From an uncultured Clostridium sp. (GTDB lineage: Bacteria > Bacillota > Clostridia > Clostridiales > Clostridiaceae), in NCBI RefSeq assembly GCF_947072515.1, contig NZ_CAMTIG010000032.1:1-40909 (forward strand): a stretch of DNA of 40,909 nt, given 5' to 3'. Below the pieces are notes generated by a model. The model was not told the DNA's origin. It did no database searches and saw only the letters and a program-made list of their open reading frames with translations. Of the stretch, positions 14,769-22,370 are shown piece after piece. The position numbers and the translations under genes are program-made. Positions within the stretch are counted from its first letter, which is position 1. Each line of letters starts with the position of its first letter.

Positions 14769-15731
14769 ATGAAATGGGCAATGATAGCAACTTGGAGAAT
14801 GGCAGTTGAAGGTATAACTGAAGCTAGTAAAGACTTAGAAAAAGATGGATTTGCAGGGGATGCAATTGAAAGAGCAATAAAATGCGTTGAGGATTTCCCT
14901 TTCTATAAATCAGTTGGGTATGGTGGACTTCCTAATGAAAATTGTGAAGTTGAACTAGATGCAGCATATATGGATGGTGACACTCTATCAATTGGTGCTG
15001 TTGGAGGTATAAGAGATTTCAAAAACCCTATAAGTATAGCAAGAAAACTAAGTCATGAAAGATTTAATTGCTTCTTAGTTGGAGCAGGAGCTGAAAGGTA
15101 TGCACATAAAGAAGGTTTTGAAAGAGTAAATATGCTAACGGATAGAGCAAAACTTCATTATCAAAAAAAGTTTAAAGAAACTGTTGAAAAAGGATTAAGT
15201 CCATATAATGGACATGATACTGTAGGAATGATAGCAGTAGATAAATTAGGAAAAATGGTAGCAGGAACTTCAACAAGTGGATTATTTATGAAAAAAGCTG
15301 GAAGAGTTGGAGATTCACCAATTTCAGGATCAGGTTTTTATTGTGATAGTGAAGTTGGAGGTGCATCAGCAACAGGTCTTGGAGAAGATTTAATGAAGGG
15401 ATGTATTTCTTATGAAATAGTTAGACTTATGAAAGAAGGAATGCACCCACAAGAGGCTTGTGATAAAGCAGTTCAAGAATTAAATGATAAGCTTGCAAAA
15501 AGGCGTGGAAAATCTGGAGATCTTTCATTAATAGCTTTAAATAATAAAGGTGAATGGGGAGTAGCTACAAACATAGAAGGATTTTCATTCTCTGTAGTTT
15601 CAGAAACAGAAGAGCCAACAGTATATATATGCAAAAAACAAGTGAATGGAAAGACAGATTATGAAGTGGCTTCAGAAGAATGGTTAGAAGCATATTTAAA
15701 TAGAATACATGAACCAATAACATTTGATTAA
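14769..15731 (+). CDS. Glycosylasparaginase (N4-(beta-N-acetylglucosaminyl)-L-asparaginase)
   Basis: A 320-residue Ntn-hydrolase of the aspartylglucosaminidase family. MIATWRMAVEG carries Trp9, matching the substrate-binding Trp of human and Flavobacterium enzymes (NTWPF / STWNF). ELDAAYMDGDTLSIGAVGGI and FLVGAGAERYA match further family blocks. NGHDTVGMIAVD holds the autocleavage site with nucleophile Thr151. GTSTSGL, GRVGDSPISGSG and GGASATGLGE form the active-site and product pocket. Isoaspartyl peptidases lack the Trp block, so glycosylasparagine hydrolysis is favoured. There is no signal peptide, so it acts on an imported substrate, giving aspartate plus a sugar amine. Last gene of the sigma-54 operon, 25 bp after the GrdB-like gene; RBS-like GTGGGG. 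Confidence 0.9.
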   Translation: MKWAMIATWRMAVEGITEASKDLEKDGFAGDAIERAIKCVEDFPFYKSVGYGGLPNENCEVELDAAYMDGDTLSIGAVGGIRDFKNPISIARKLSHERFNCFLVGAGAERYAHKEGFERVNMLTDRAKLHYQKKFKETVEKGLSPYNGHDTVGMIAVDKLGKMVAGTSTSGLFMKKAGRVGDSPISGSGFYCDSEVGGASATGLGEDLMKGCISYEIVRLMKEGMHPQEACDKAVQELNDKLAKRRGKSGDLSLIALNNKGEWGVATNIEGFSFSVVSETEEPTVYICKKQVNGKTDYEVASEEWLEAYLNRIHEPITFD

Positions 15732-15815
15732 AAGATAATTAATTTAGAAGTAGAGTTTATAAGAATAAAGGAAAAGTATTTTTATAAAAGAAAAATTTGA
15801 TTTATAAATACAAAG

Positions 15816-15853
15816 ATAGCCTTGAGGGAAAAAGATTCTCTTAAGGCTATGTT
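15816..15853 (+). terminator. Probable terminator after the glycosylasparaginase operon
   Basis: ATAGCCTT (15816-15823) pairs with AAGGCTAT (15843-15850), extended by GAG/CTC with a 2-nt bulge. Only a short T run follows (GTTTC), so some read-through into the dipeptidase gene is possible. Confidence 0.55.
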
Positions 15854-15898
15854 TCTAGAAAAATGATTTTAAAAAATTAAATGATTGGAGGGAATTAT

Positions 15899-17185
15899 AT
15901 GTTTAAGGAAAGAATTAAAAAAGAAGAAAAAGAACTTTTAAAAAGTATAGAAAAAGTTGTAGAGATTAATAGTATTGAAGGAAAGCAAGGTATAAATGCT
16001 CCATTTGGAGAAGAGCCAAAGAGGGCATTAGAAAAAGCATTAGAAATTGCAAAAGAAATGGGCTTTAAAGTAAAAAATATAGATAATGTGATTGGATATG
16101 CAGAATATGGACAAGAAGATTCATCTGATGAATATATTTGTGCATTAGGACACTTAGATATAGTAGAAGCAGGTGAAAATTGGGACTATGATCCATTTAA
16201 GTTAACTATGGATAATGGAAGATTATATGGAAGAGGTGTATTAGATAATAAAGGACCAATTATGTGTTGTCTTCATGGAATGAAAATAATAAAAGATATG
16301 AATTTAGATATAAATAAGAAGATAAGAGTTATATTTGGAACTAACGAAGAAACGGGATTTAAAGATATTCCATATTATTTAAAAGAAGAAAAACTTCCAG
16401 TAATGGGGTTTACACCAGATTGCAAGTATCCAGCAGTATATGGAGAAAGAGGAATATTAGATATAACTATTTGGAGTAAAGATATAATAGAAAATGTATT
16501 AATTGATAGTGACTTTGTAAATAATGTTGTTCCTAGCGAATGTAAATTGATTATTGATGGGAATTTATTTGGAGATATAGGAGAAAAAGCACCGGGAAAT
16601 GCACCGGAATTTGGAGTAAATGCAGTTACTAAATTAGTAGATAGACTTAAAAATATGGAACTATCGGAAAATTTAAAAGAGTTTTTTGCTTTTGTAGCTA
16701 AAGAGTTTCATGAAAATCATAACATGGAGAAGAACGGAATAAAATGTGAGGATGAAATTTCAGGGAAACTTGTAATTAATCCATATGGAATAGTAAAAAA
16801 GGATAATAAAATAGGTGTATCTGTAGTGTTTAGGTATCCTATTTCTTATAAATATGAAGATATTTTAGAGATAATAAGAAGCGTAATGGAAGAAGGAAAT
16901 ACACTTACTGAAAATAGAAGAATGGATTCTGTTTTATTTCCTAAAGATGGTGAAATGTTAAAAATATTAAAAGATAGCTATGAAGAAGCAACAGGATTTG
17001 ATGGAACTCCAGTTACTACTACTGGTGGAACTTATGCGAAAGTTTTTAAAAATATCGTAGCTTTTGGACCATCTTTTCCTGGACAAAAAGGAATAGCGCA
17101 TAATAAAAATGAATATATGGAACTAGAAGATTTAATGACAAATTTAGAGATTTATACGAATGCTTTGTATAAATTAGCAAAATAA
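15899..17185 (+). CDS. M20-family dipeptidase (PepV/Sapep-like)
   Basis: A 428-residue cytoplasmic zinc dipeptidase. The start at 15899 (MFKERIKK) follows GGAGGG (15887-15892) at the right spacing; an ATG at 15881 lies upstream of that RBS. Metal-site motifs are seen in order: GHLDIVEAG (H85, catalytic D87), GRGVLDNKG (D116), GTNEETG (catalytic E150, ligand E151), GFTPD (PepV-like GxTPDxxF/Y), and TTGGTYAKVFKN near the C-terminus. It would cleave short peptides to amino acids, possibly feeding the asparagine/aspartate pathway just upstream. It may belong to its own transcription unit, since a weak terminator precedes it. No signal peptide. Confidence 0.92.
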   Translation: MFKERIKKEEKELLKSIEKVVEINSIEGKQGINAPFGEEPKRALEKALEIAKEMGFKVKNIDNVIGYAEYGQEDSSDEYICALGHLDIVEAGENWDYDPFKLTMDNGRLYGRGVLDNKGPIMCCLHGMKIIKDMNLDINKKIRVIFGTNEETGFKDIPYYLKEEKLPVMGFTPDCKYPAVYGERGILDITIWSKDIIENVLIDSDFVNNVVPSECKLIIDGNLFGDIGEKAPGNAPEFGVNAVTKLVDRLKNMELSENLKEFFAFVAKEFHENHNMEKNGIKCEDEISGKLVINPYGIVKKDNKIGVSVVFRYPISYKYEDILEIIRSVMEEGNTLTENRRMDSVLFPKDGEMLKILKDSYEEATGFDGTPVTTTGGTYAKVFKNIVAFGPSFPGQKGIAHNKNEYMELEDLMTNLEIYTNALYKLAK

Positions 17186-17287
17186 TTAAATGTATTTATT
17201 GAACAATTGATACATTTAATGTAAAATTAAACAGGGGAGTAAAATCTACATAGAATAAAAAGAGAATGGTTTTATGGAGGGGGATTT

Positions 17288-17707
17288 ATGAGAAAGAGAT
17301 TATTATTAGTACTAAGTATTTCTGCTATTGCAACTATGTTTGTAGGATGTGATTCTAAGGATGGAATAAAAGGGGGAGTTATACCTAAATACTTTGAAGT
17401 AGAAGAAAATAAGGATTTAAATATAGAAGGATTTGAAACTGAATATTCAAAATTATATGATATAAATAATGATGGGATTTGGGAACAATTAGATTTGGTA
17501 AAAAAAGATGGTGAAGCATATATTCTTATAAAACATGCGGAAACAGAGGAATTGAAAAGTGCTATTAAAATAAATGCAAATAGCAAGGAAATTGAGAAAA
17601 TTTTAGATGAAGATAATGATGGGATAGAAGAAATTATAGTATTAAAAGAAGATAATAAAGAAGATATATATCATTATAATCCTGAATCTAAAGGATATGA
17701 ATTATAA
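17288..17707 (+). CDS. Small lipoprotein with acidic D-x-N-x-D-G repeats
   Basis: 139 residues. A lipoprotein signal peptide (MRKRLLLVLSISAIATMFVGC) ends in the lipobox FVGC with lipidated Cys21, followed by DSKDG. The mature part is acidic and has two calcium-loop-like segments, YDINNDGIWEQLDLV and DEDNDGIEEIIVL, each followed by beta-like sequence as in FG-GAP/dockerin-type calcium motifs. It should sit on the outer face of the membrane and may bind calcium. RBS GGAGGGGG (17276-17283) is very strong. A perfect 11-bp inverted repeat (17185-17220) lies upstream and a terminator downstream. I do not recognise a specific function. Confidence 0.82.
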   Translation: MRKRLLLVLSISAIATMFVGCDSKDGIKGGVIPKYFEVEENKDLNIEGFETEYSKLYDINNDGIWEQLDLVKKDGEAYILIKHAETEELKSAIKINANSKEIEKILDEDNDGIEEIIVLKEDNKEDIYHYNPESKGYEL

Positions 17708-17738
17708 AATAAGTATTTAAAATAAAAATATTAATTAT

Positions 17739-17772
17739 AAAGTACATGGTTTTTAAATCATGTACTTTATTT
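17739..17772 (+). terminator. Rho-independent terminator
   Basis: 14-bp stem AAAGTACATGGTTT / AAATCATGTACTTT (one G-U) with a 2-nt loop and an ATTTAT tail, after the lipoprotein gene. Confidence 0.8.
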
Positions 17773-18185
17773 ATATGAAAATTAAAAATAAGATAGAAAA
17801 TATAGGACAGTAATAATGAAAAAAGATTAATGAATAATGAATTAATTTAATAAAAGGAGAAGATATAAGAAAGAGACATGGAACAAAAATAAATTAAAAA
17901 AATGAAATAAAAAGTGATAAATTTGATAAAAGAATAAAAAAATAATATTAAATAGAGAAAAATTAAAAAAATGAAAATAAATCAGGGCAAAGAAAAAATA
18001 ATATTAAATTAAAAGATAAAGAAATGAAAATATAAAATATGTCAATGTTAATAAATTGTTAAAATTATTTCCTTTGACAAAGAATAATAATATTAGTAAT
18101 AATTAATGAGTAGTTAAAAGCTTATGAATAGATAATTTAAAGATTAAAACTACAAAATAAAATTATAATGGAAGGATGAAGTATT
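17773..18185 (+). other. Gene-free A-rich interval with degenerate repeats and a possible promoter
   Basis: No credible ORF is seen. The forward strand is extremely A-rich. Two degenerate copies of a roughly 57-bp unit starting AATAATATTAAAT lie at about 17941-17996 and 17998-18042, each containing GAAAT-like or ATGAAAATA blocks. A TTGACA at 18074-18079 is a clear -35; the best -10 at 17-bp spacing (TAATAA, 18097) is poor. It probably holds the promoter and long leader of the permease gene. Confidence 0.5.
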
Positions 18186-19595
18186 ATGGGAAAAAGTAAA
18201 AAGCTAACGTTATTTCAGCTTATAGGAATTACAATGGCTTTCTTTGGAAGTATAAGAAGTGTGCCAACTCTTGCAATTAATGGATGGACAGAAATAACAT
18301 ATGTAGTTGCAGCAGTTGTTATATTTGCAATACCAATAGCACTTATTGCAGCAGAGCTTGCAACAGGATGGCCAGAAGAAGGTGGCCCGCAAGTTTGGGT
18401 AAAGGAAGCCTTTGGAGAAAAATGGAGTTTTGTTACTTCATGGCTTTTATGGGTACAAATGATGACAGGTATGACTATGGTAGGTACTACTGTAGGAGTT
18501 ATATTAGGATATGTTATAGGAATGCCAGAATTATCACAAAATAATATATTTGTATTCATATGTTTACTAGTATCATTTTGGGGAGTTACATTACTTAATT
18601 TCAAATTTGATATGGTAAAAATAGTTGGAAAGTTTGGAGCATTAATAGGAGTATATATTCCTTTCGTATTATTAGTTATTTTAGGAATAGCCTATGCAGC
18701 GAAATTTGGAATTACTCCACATGGATATCTAGGACATTTTGAAGCAAGTAAATTAATACCTGATTTTAGTAATTTAGGAACATTAACATATTTTTCAGGA
18801 ATAATATTTATATTTGCAGGAGTAGAAATATCATCAGTGCATGCAAATAATATTGATAATCCTAAGAAAAACTATCCTATAGCAGTAATAGCATCAGTAA
18901 TAGCATTAGTTGTTGTAAATTTAATAGCAGGGCTTACAGTATCAAACGCAATACCACAAGGGAAAATTGAGTTAACAAATATATTACAGCCTTTTGCAGT
19001 ATACATAAAAGCATTTAATTTACCAACTATATTCCAAAATATTATTGCATTAATGATATTAGTTGGAGTACTTGGGCAGATGAGTGCGTGGGTATTAGGT
19101 CCATCAAAAGCTATGATTAAAGTTGCAGAAGATGGAAATCTTCCAAAAGTATTTCAAAAGAGAAATATAAAAGATATACCAACAACTTTTGTTATAATTC
19201 AAGCGATTGTAGTTTCATTACTAGCATTAGCATATGTTGCAATTCCAAATGTTAATGGAGTATTCTTTATGATAACAATGGTTACGACTATTTTATATTG
19301 TGTTGTATATATTTTAATATGTGCATCAGCAATAAAATTAAGATATTCAAAACCAGAGGTAAATAGAGCATTTAGATTAGGTGCAAAAGGAAATGGGGTT
19401 ATGTGGATTATAGCATTACTTGCATTGTTTGGGGTTATATTAACTATAATAGTAAGTTTAATTCCACCATCAGTAATTGGAGAAAATCAACATACATTCT
19501 ATATAGCATTCCAAGTAATAGGAACATTATTAAGTATAATAATTCCAATAATTATTTTTGCATGTAAAAAAGAAAGTTGGAAAAAGAAAAATTAA
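18186..19595 (+). CDS. APC-superfamily amino-acid permease (GadC-like)
   Basis: A 469-residue membrane protein with about twelve transmembrane segments and a basic C-terminus (KKESWKKKN). The N-terminal TM1 region (LIGITMAFFGSIRSVPTLA) and the next segment (AELATGWPEEGGPQVWVKEAFG) match the glutamate/GABA antiporter (GadC/YjeM-like) branch of the APC family, where the PEEGG block is typical. It exchanges or imports an amino acid; the substrate cannot be read from sequence. RBS GGAAGGA lies upstream of the ATG. Monocistronic with its own terminator. Its position near aspA, a dipeptidase and gltS fits an amino-acid-fermenting lifestyle. Confidence 0.9.
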   Translation: MGKSKKLTLFQLIGITMAFFGSIRSVPTLAINGWTEITYVVAAVVIFAIPIALIAAELATGWPEEGGPQVWVKEAFGEKWSFVTSWLLWVQMMTGMTMVGTTVGVILGYVIGMPELSQNNIFVFICLLVSFWGVTLLNFKFDMVKIVGKFGALIGVYIPFVLLVILGIAYAAKFGITPHGYLGHFEASKLIPDFSNLGTLTYFSGIIFIFAGVEISSVHANNIDNPKKNYPIAVIASVIALVVVNLIAGLTVSNAIPQGKIELTNILQPFAVYIKAFNLPTIFQNIIALMILVGVLGQMSAWVLGPSKAMIKVAEDGNLPKVFQKRNIKDIPTTFVIIQAIVVSLLALAYVAIPNVNGVFFMITMVTTILYCVVYILICASAIKLRYSKPEVNRAFRLGAKGNGVMWIIALLALFGVILTIIVSLIPPSVIGENQHTFYIAFQVIGTLLSIIIPIIIFACKKESWKKKN

Positions 19596-19614
19596 ATAAA
19601 ATATTTTAAATGGG

Positions 19615-19653
19615 AAAGCTCTTGTATTTAGATAGTTAAATACAAGAGCTTTT
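19615..19653 (+). terminator. Rho-independent terminator of the permease gene
   Basis: Perfect 16-bp stem AAAGCTCTTGTATTTA / TAAATACAAGAGCTTT with a 6-nt loop, followed by T. Confidence 0.85.
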
Positions 19654-19687
19654 GAATTATTTTATATTAATTTTAATTATGAAAGCG

Positions 19688-19831
19688 TTATTTAGTGTTT
19701 TTCTTATCGATTCCACAAGGAACCCAAGGATAATCAGGATGTGATGGATCACAAGGGTTAGTAGAATTTACAACCTTTTCTTCCTCAAATATTTGGTCAA
19801 AATCTTCAAAATTTTTTTTATCTTTTATCAT
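19688..19831 (-). CDS. 47-residue peptide with a CDPSHPDYPWVPC motif
   Basis: A short reverse-strand gene. An excellent RBS (AAGGAGG, 7 bases before the ATG at 19831) and a consensus sigma-A promoter (TTGATA, 17 bp, TATAAT) make it credible despite its size. The first half is charged (KDKKNFEDFDQIFEEEK); the second holds two cysteines 12 apart enclosing a Pro/aromatic-rich loop, CDPSHPDYPWVPC (residues 27-39), then GIDKKNTK. The leader/core look recalls ribosomally made peptides, but no modification or export genes are nearby. A Fur-box-like operator overlaps the promoter, suggesting iron control and possibly a metal-binding peptide. I do not recognise the family. Confidence 0.72.
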   Translation of the reverse strand: MIKDKKNFEDFDQIFEEEKVVNSTNPCDPSHPDYPWVPCGIDKKNTK

Positions 19832-19873
19832 AAAAAATTCCTCCTTCATATCTTAGTGATTTAGTATGAATTA

Positions 19874-19914
19874 ATTATAACACTAAGAATAATAATTATC
19901 AATAGATAATTATT
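19874..19914 (-). promoter_or_regulatory. Promoter with Fur-like operator for the 47-aa peptide
   Basis: On the reverse strand, TTGATA (19902-19897), a 17-bp spacer and TATAAT (19879-19874). TGATAATTATTATTC (19901-19887) matches the Fur 7-1-7 box TGATAAT-N-ATTATCA except at the last two bases. A perfect 10-4-10 inverted repeat, AATAATTATC and GATAATTATT (19891-19914), covers the -35. A further pair, CTTAGTG (19852-19858) and CACTAAG (19881-19887), flanks the -10. Confidence 0.7.
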
Positions 19915-19917
19915 AAA

Positions 19918-19957
19918 AATAAATAAAAACAAGAGGATTGCAGAATCAACCCTCTTG
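19918..19957 (-). terminator. Rho-independent terminator of the SUFU-domain gene
   Basis: CAAGAGG (19930-19936) pairs with CCTCTTG (19951-19957), with further GATT/AATC pairing inside. On the reverse strand the stem is followed by GTTTTTATTTATTTTT. It lies 20 bp beyond the SUFU gene's stop. Confidence 0.78.
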
Positions 19958-19977
19958 AAATAAATCTATATCATATT

Positions 19978-20613
19978 TTAACTACATATTAAAAGAGGAT
20001 TATCTTCTATTAATACATCAATAATATCTGTAACTTTAAATTTTCCACTTTTTAAAGTAGATAAAGTACAACTATCAATTGGATGTAGTTGTAGAAAATC
20101 AACAATCCCATGTTCAGTATGGATGCTTTGTAGTTCTTTATCTCTAACTACTAAAAATCCAGCAAATTTAGAATCGGAATCTATTGTTTCTCTATAATCA
20201 ATAAAGCTATCTTGAGTTAAATTTATACTAGCTGATTTATTATATTTATAAATATTTTCAATAGCCATAAGAATATCCTTTAAATCATCCTCGGATTCTT
20301 TTGTAGTTCTATATGTTAATTCATAACCTAATTTTGATTTTTCTCTCATAAAACTCTGAACATTACCGTAAAGTTCTGAAAATCCTAAACTTACTATATG
20401 ATTATGAGAAAGATTAGAAGTAGTATTTTTATATACTGAAAAACCTTCTAAAGAATGTCTATTAAATAAAGGTTGATTAATATTAAATAGTTTATAGCTA
20501 GCAGGTTCTTGATCTTTATAAATAATATCTAAAGTAGAATAAATTCTGTCTAAACCAGGTGCAAAAGTATCATTTGTAATTAAGTTATCTTTATAATCGT
20601 TAAAATTCATCAT
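19978..20613 (-). CDS. SUFU-domain protein (suppressor-of-fused-like)
   Basis: 211 residues. The start at 20613 (MMNFNDYKDN) follows GGGGAC at proper spacing; a longer frame to 20676 lacks an RBS. Signature blocks of the SUFU family are seen: HNHIVSLGFSELYGN (family GLSELY block), LGYELTYRTTKE (family WGFELTFRL block), DSKFAGFLVVRDKELQSIHTEHGIVDF in two parts, and the C-terminal LQLHPIDSCTLSTLKSG. Bacterial SUFU proteins often act as immunity proteins of polymorphic toxins. No toxin gene is adjacent, so here it may be an orphan immunity gene or have another role. No signal peptide or membrane segment. Confidence 0.85.
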   Translation of the reverse strand: MMNFNDYKDNLITNDTFAPGLDRIYSTLDIIYKDQEPASYKLFNINQPLFNRHSLEGFSVYKNTTSNLSHNHIVSLGFSELYGNVQSFMREKSKLGYELTYRTTKESEDDLKDILMAIENIYKYNKSASINLTQDSFIDYRETIDSDSKFAGFLVVRDKELQSIHTEHGIVDFLQLHPIDSCTLSTLKSGKFKVTDIIDVLIEDNPLLICS

Positions 20614-20676
20614 AAGTCTTGTCCCCTTTTTGTAAAAATTAATATATCCATGAATATATAATAACATAAAATACAT

Positions 20677-20693
20677 TATTTTGTAACAAAATA
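20677..20693. promoter_or_regulatory. Perfect 8-1-8 palindrome upstream of the SUFU gene
   Basis: TATTTTGT, A, ACAAAATA: a 17-bp perfect palindrome 64 bp upstream of the SUFU start codon, in the probable promoter region. It does not match Fur, CodY or Rex sites that I can recall. Candidate operator; the protein that binds it is unknown. Confidence 0.5.
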
Positions 20694-20814
20694 TTCAAAA
20701 AATTTAAATTTAATTCAAAAATAGATGCAAAATGATGAAAAAATGTATTAGAAAAGAATAATATAAAATAAAAGTTTAAAATGTGGAGATACTATTAAAA
20801 GTGCATTTATTCAA

Positions 20815-20866
20815 TTGACACTAAATATCAATTAGTGCTAGTATAAGCAAGTGATAATAATTATCA
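20815..20866 (+). promoter_or_regulatory. Promoter with perfect Fur-type box for the NRAMP-like gene
   Basis: TTGACA at 20815-20820 is a perfect -35. TAGTAT (20839-20844, 18-bp spacing) or TATAAG (20842-20847) serves as -10. A perfect 7-1-7 Fur box, TGATAAT-A-ATTATCA (20852-20866), covers the expected transcription start. CACTAA (20819-20824) and TTAGTG (20832-20837) form another perfect inverted repeat in the spacer, like the CTTAGTG/CACTAAG pair upstream of the 47-aa peptide gene. Confidence 0.82.
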
Positions 20867-20910
20867 AAAGGAATTTTAAATCAAGTATTTAAAGAATAGG
20901 AGAAACACAA

Positions 20911-22209
20911 ATGAAGACACTAAAGATGGATGATGAATTCCAGGGAAAAAGAAGAAAAAGAAGTTTTTGGATGCTTTTAGCAGCCATGGGACCTGGAATA
21001 ACAGTAATGCTTGCAGATACAGACGCAGGATCAATAATAACAGCAGCTCAATCAGGAGCACAATGGGGATATAAACTTATCCTTTTAAATTTAATATTAG
21101 TACCAATGCTTTATTTTGTGCAAGAGTTAACTACAAGACTTGGAATAACAACTGGTAAAGGGCATGGGGAATTAATAAAGGAACATATGGGGAAAGCTTG
21201 GGCTTGGATTGCCGTTGTTGCTTTATTTGTTTCAACAGTAGGAGCACTTATAACAGAATTCTCAGGAATGATGGGAGTTGGACTTTTATTTGGTGTATCT
21301 AAATGGATAATGGTTCCATTAGTAATTGTATGTTTAATTTTACTAAGTGCAACTGGAAAATATAAAACTGTTGAAAGAGTAGCAATTGTTGTTGGACTTT
21401 TTGAATTAGTTTTTATACCAGCTATGATAGTTGCTCATCCTGATTATCATCAAGTAATGATGAGTTTAGTTGGACCACAGCCACTTAATAATGGAGCGTA
21501 TTGGTTATTAATTGCAGCAAATGTTGGTGCTGTTATAATGCCATGGATGGTTTTCTATCAACAAGGAGCAGTAGTTGATAAAAAGCTTACTGAAGAAGAT
21601 ATGAAGTATAGTAAGATAGATACAGCAGTTGGATCTGTAGTAACTCAATTAGTGGTTGTAGTAGTTATAATAGCTGTTGCAGCAACTATAGGAAAGCACA
21701 ATCCAAATGCATCATTAAATTCAATACAAGAAATTAGTGAAGCATTAACACCGTTCTTAGGAAATGTTGGAGGAAAAGTAATATTTGCAATTGGAATTTC
21801 AGGAGCAGCATTAATTGCAGCAATTGTAGTATCGCTTGCAGCATCATGGGGATTTGGAGAACTATTTGATACACCATGTAGTTTAGATAATACATGGAGA
21901 GAAGCACCTGTATTTTATGCAATTTATTGTGGAGCAATGATAGTAGGTGGAATAGTAGTTTTATCAGGAGTTCCTTTAGTGCCATTAACATTAGGAGTTG
22001 AAGTTTTAAATACATTATTACTACCTTTAGTATTAGGACTTTTATTAGCTCTTGGATGGAAAGCATTGCCTAAAGAACATGCATTAAAAAAATGGGAAAA
22101 GATTGTACTTATATTTATATATGTAGTTGTTTGTGGATTAGGTGTAGCGACAATAGTTTTAACACCACAAATTTCAGAATTCTTTAGATATTTAGTGAGT
22201 TTAATATAA
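20911..22209 (+). CDS. NRAMP-family divalent metal transporter, divergent motifs
   Basis: A 432-residue membrane protein with about eleven hydrophobic segments and the NRAMP layout. TM1 reads MGPGITVMLADTDAGSIITA, where canonical NRAMPs have DPGN; here residues 36-41 are DTDAGS. TM6 reads VIMPWMVFY (M210-P211-W212), where canonical NRAMPs have MPH. GATE-like glycine-rich loops follow (AASWGFGELF). These metal-site changes place it in a divergent branch, so metal choice (Fe, Mn or Mg) cannot be assumed. The perfect Fur box on its promoter argues for iron. RBS AGGAG; a strong terminator follows, so it is transcribed alone. Confidence 0.88.
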   Translation: MKTLKMDDEFQGKRRKRSFWMLLAAMGPGITVMLADTDAGSIITAAQSGAQWGYKLILLNLILVPMLYFVQELTTRLGITTGKGHGELIKEHMGKAWAWIAVVALFVSTVGALITEFSGMMGVGLLFGVSKWIMVPLVIVCLILLSATGKYKTVERVAIVVGLFELVFIPAMIVAHPDYHQVMMSLVGPQPLNNGAYWLLIAANVGAVIMPWMVFYQQGAVVDKKLTEEDMKYSKIDTAVGSVVTQLVVVVVIIAVAATIGKHNPNASLNSIQEISEALTPFLGNVGGKVIFAIGISGAALIAAIVVSLAASWGFGELFDTPCSLDNTWREAPVFYAIYCGAMIVGGIVVLSGVPLVPLTLGVEVLNTLLLPLVLGLLLALGWKALPKEHALKKWEKIVLIFIYVVVCGLGVATIVLTPQISEFFRYLVSLI

Positions 22210-22231
22210 AAATGTGTTTTAAAGTAAAAAA

Positions 22232-22264
22232 AGTTTAGAGATTATAAATCTCTAGACTTTTTTT
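22232..22264 (+). terminator. Rho-independent terminator
   Basis: 12-bp stem AGTTTAGAGATT / AATCTCTAGACT (one mismatch) with a 3-nt loop and a TTTTTT tail. Confidence 0.85.
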
Positions 22265-22370
22265 GTTAATATGAAGAAGATTAGAAATAATGTAGAAATT
22301 TGTAATTAAAAATAAAATAATGTAAAATAAAAAAATAACATATGAATATATAAGAGGAAGGAGTTTTTTA

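Noticed and set aside
14769..15731. Call as isoaspartyl peptidase/L-asparaginase
   Set aside because: The N-terminal substrate Trp block and the HDTVGM and GRVGDSP blocks match glycosylasparaginases, and the isoaspartyl-peptidase N-terminal HGG block is absent.
17941..18042. Repeats resembling a CRISPR array
   Set aside because: Only two degenerate copies with no constant repeat/variable spacer pattern and no cas genes.
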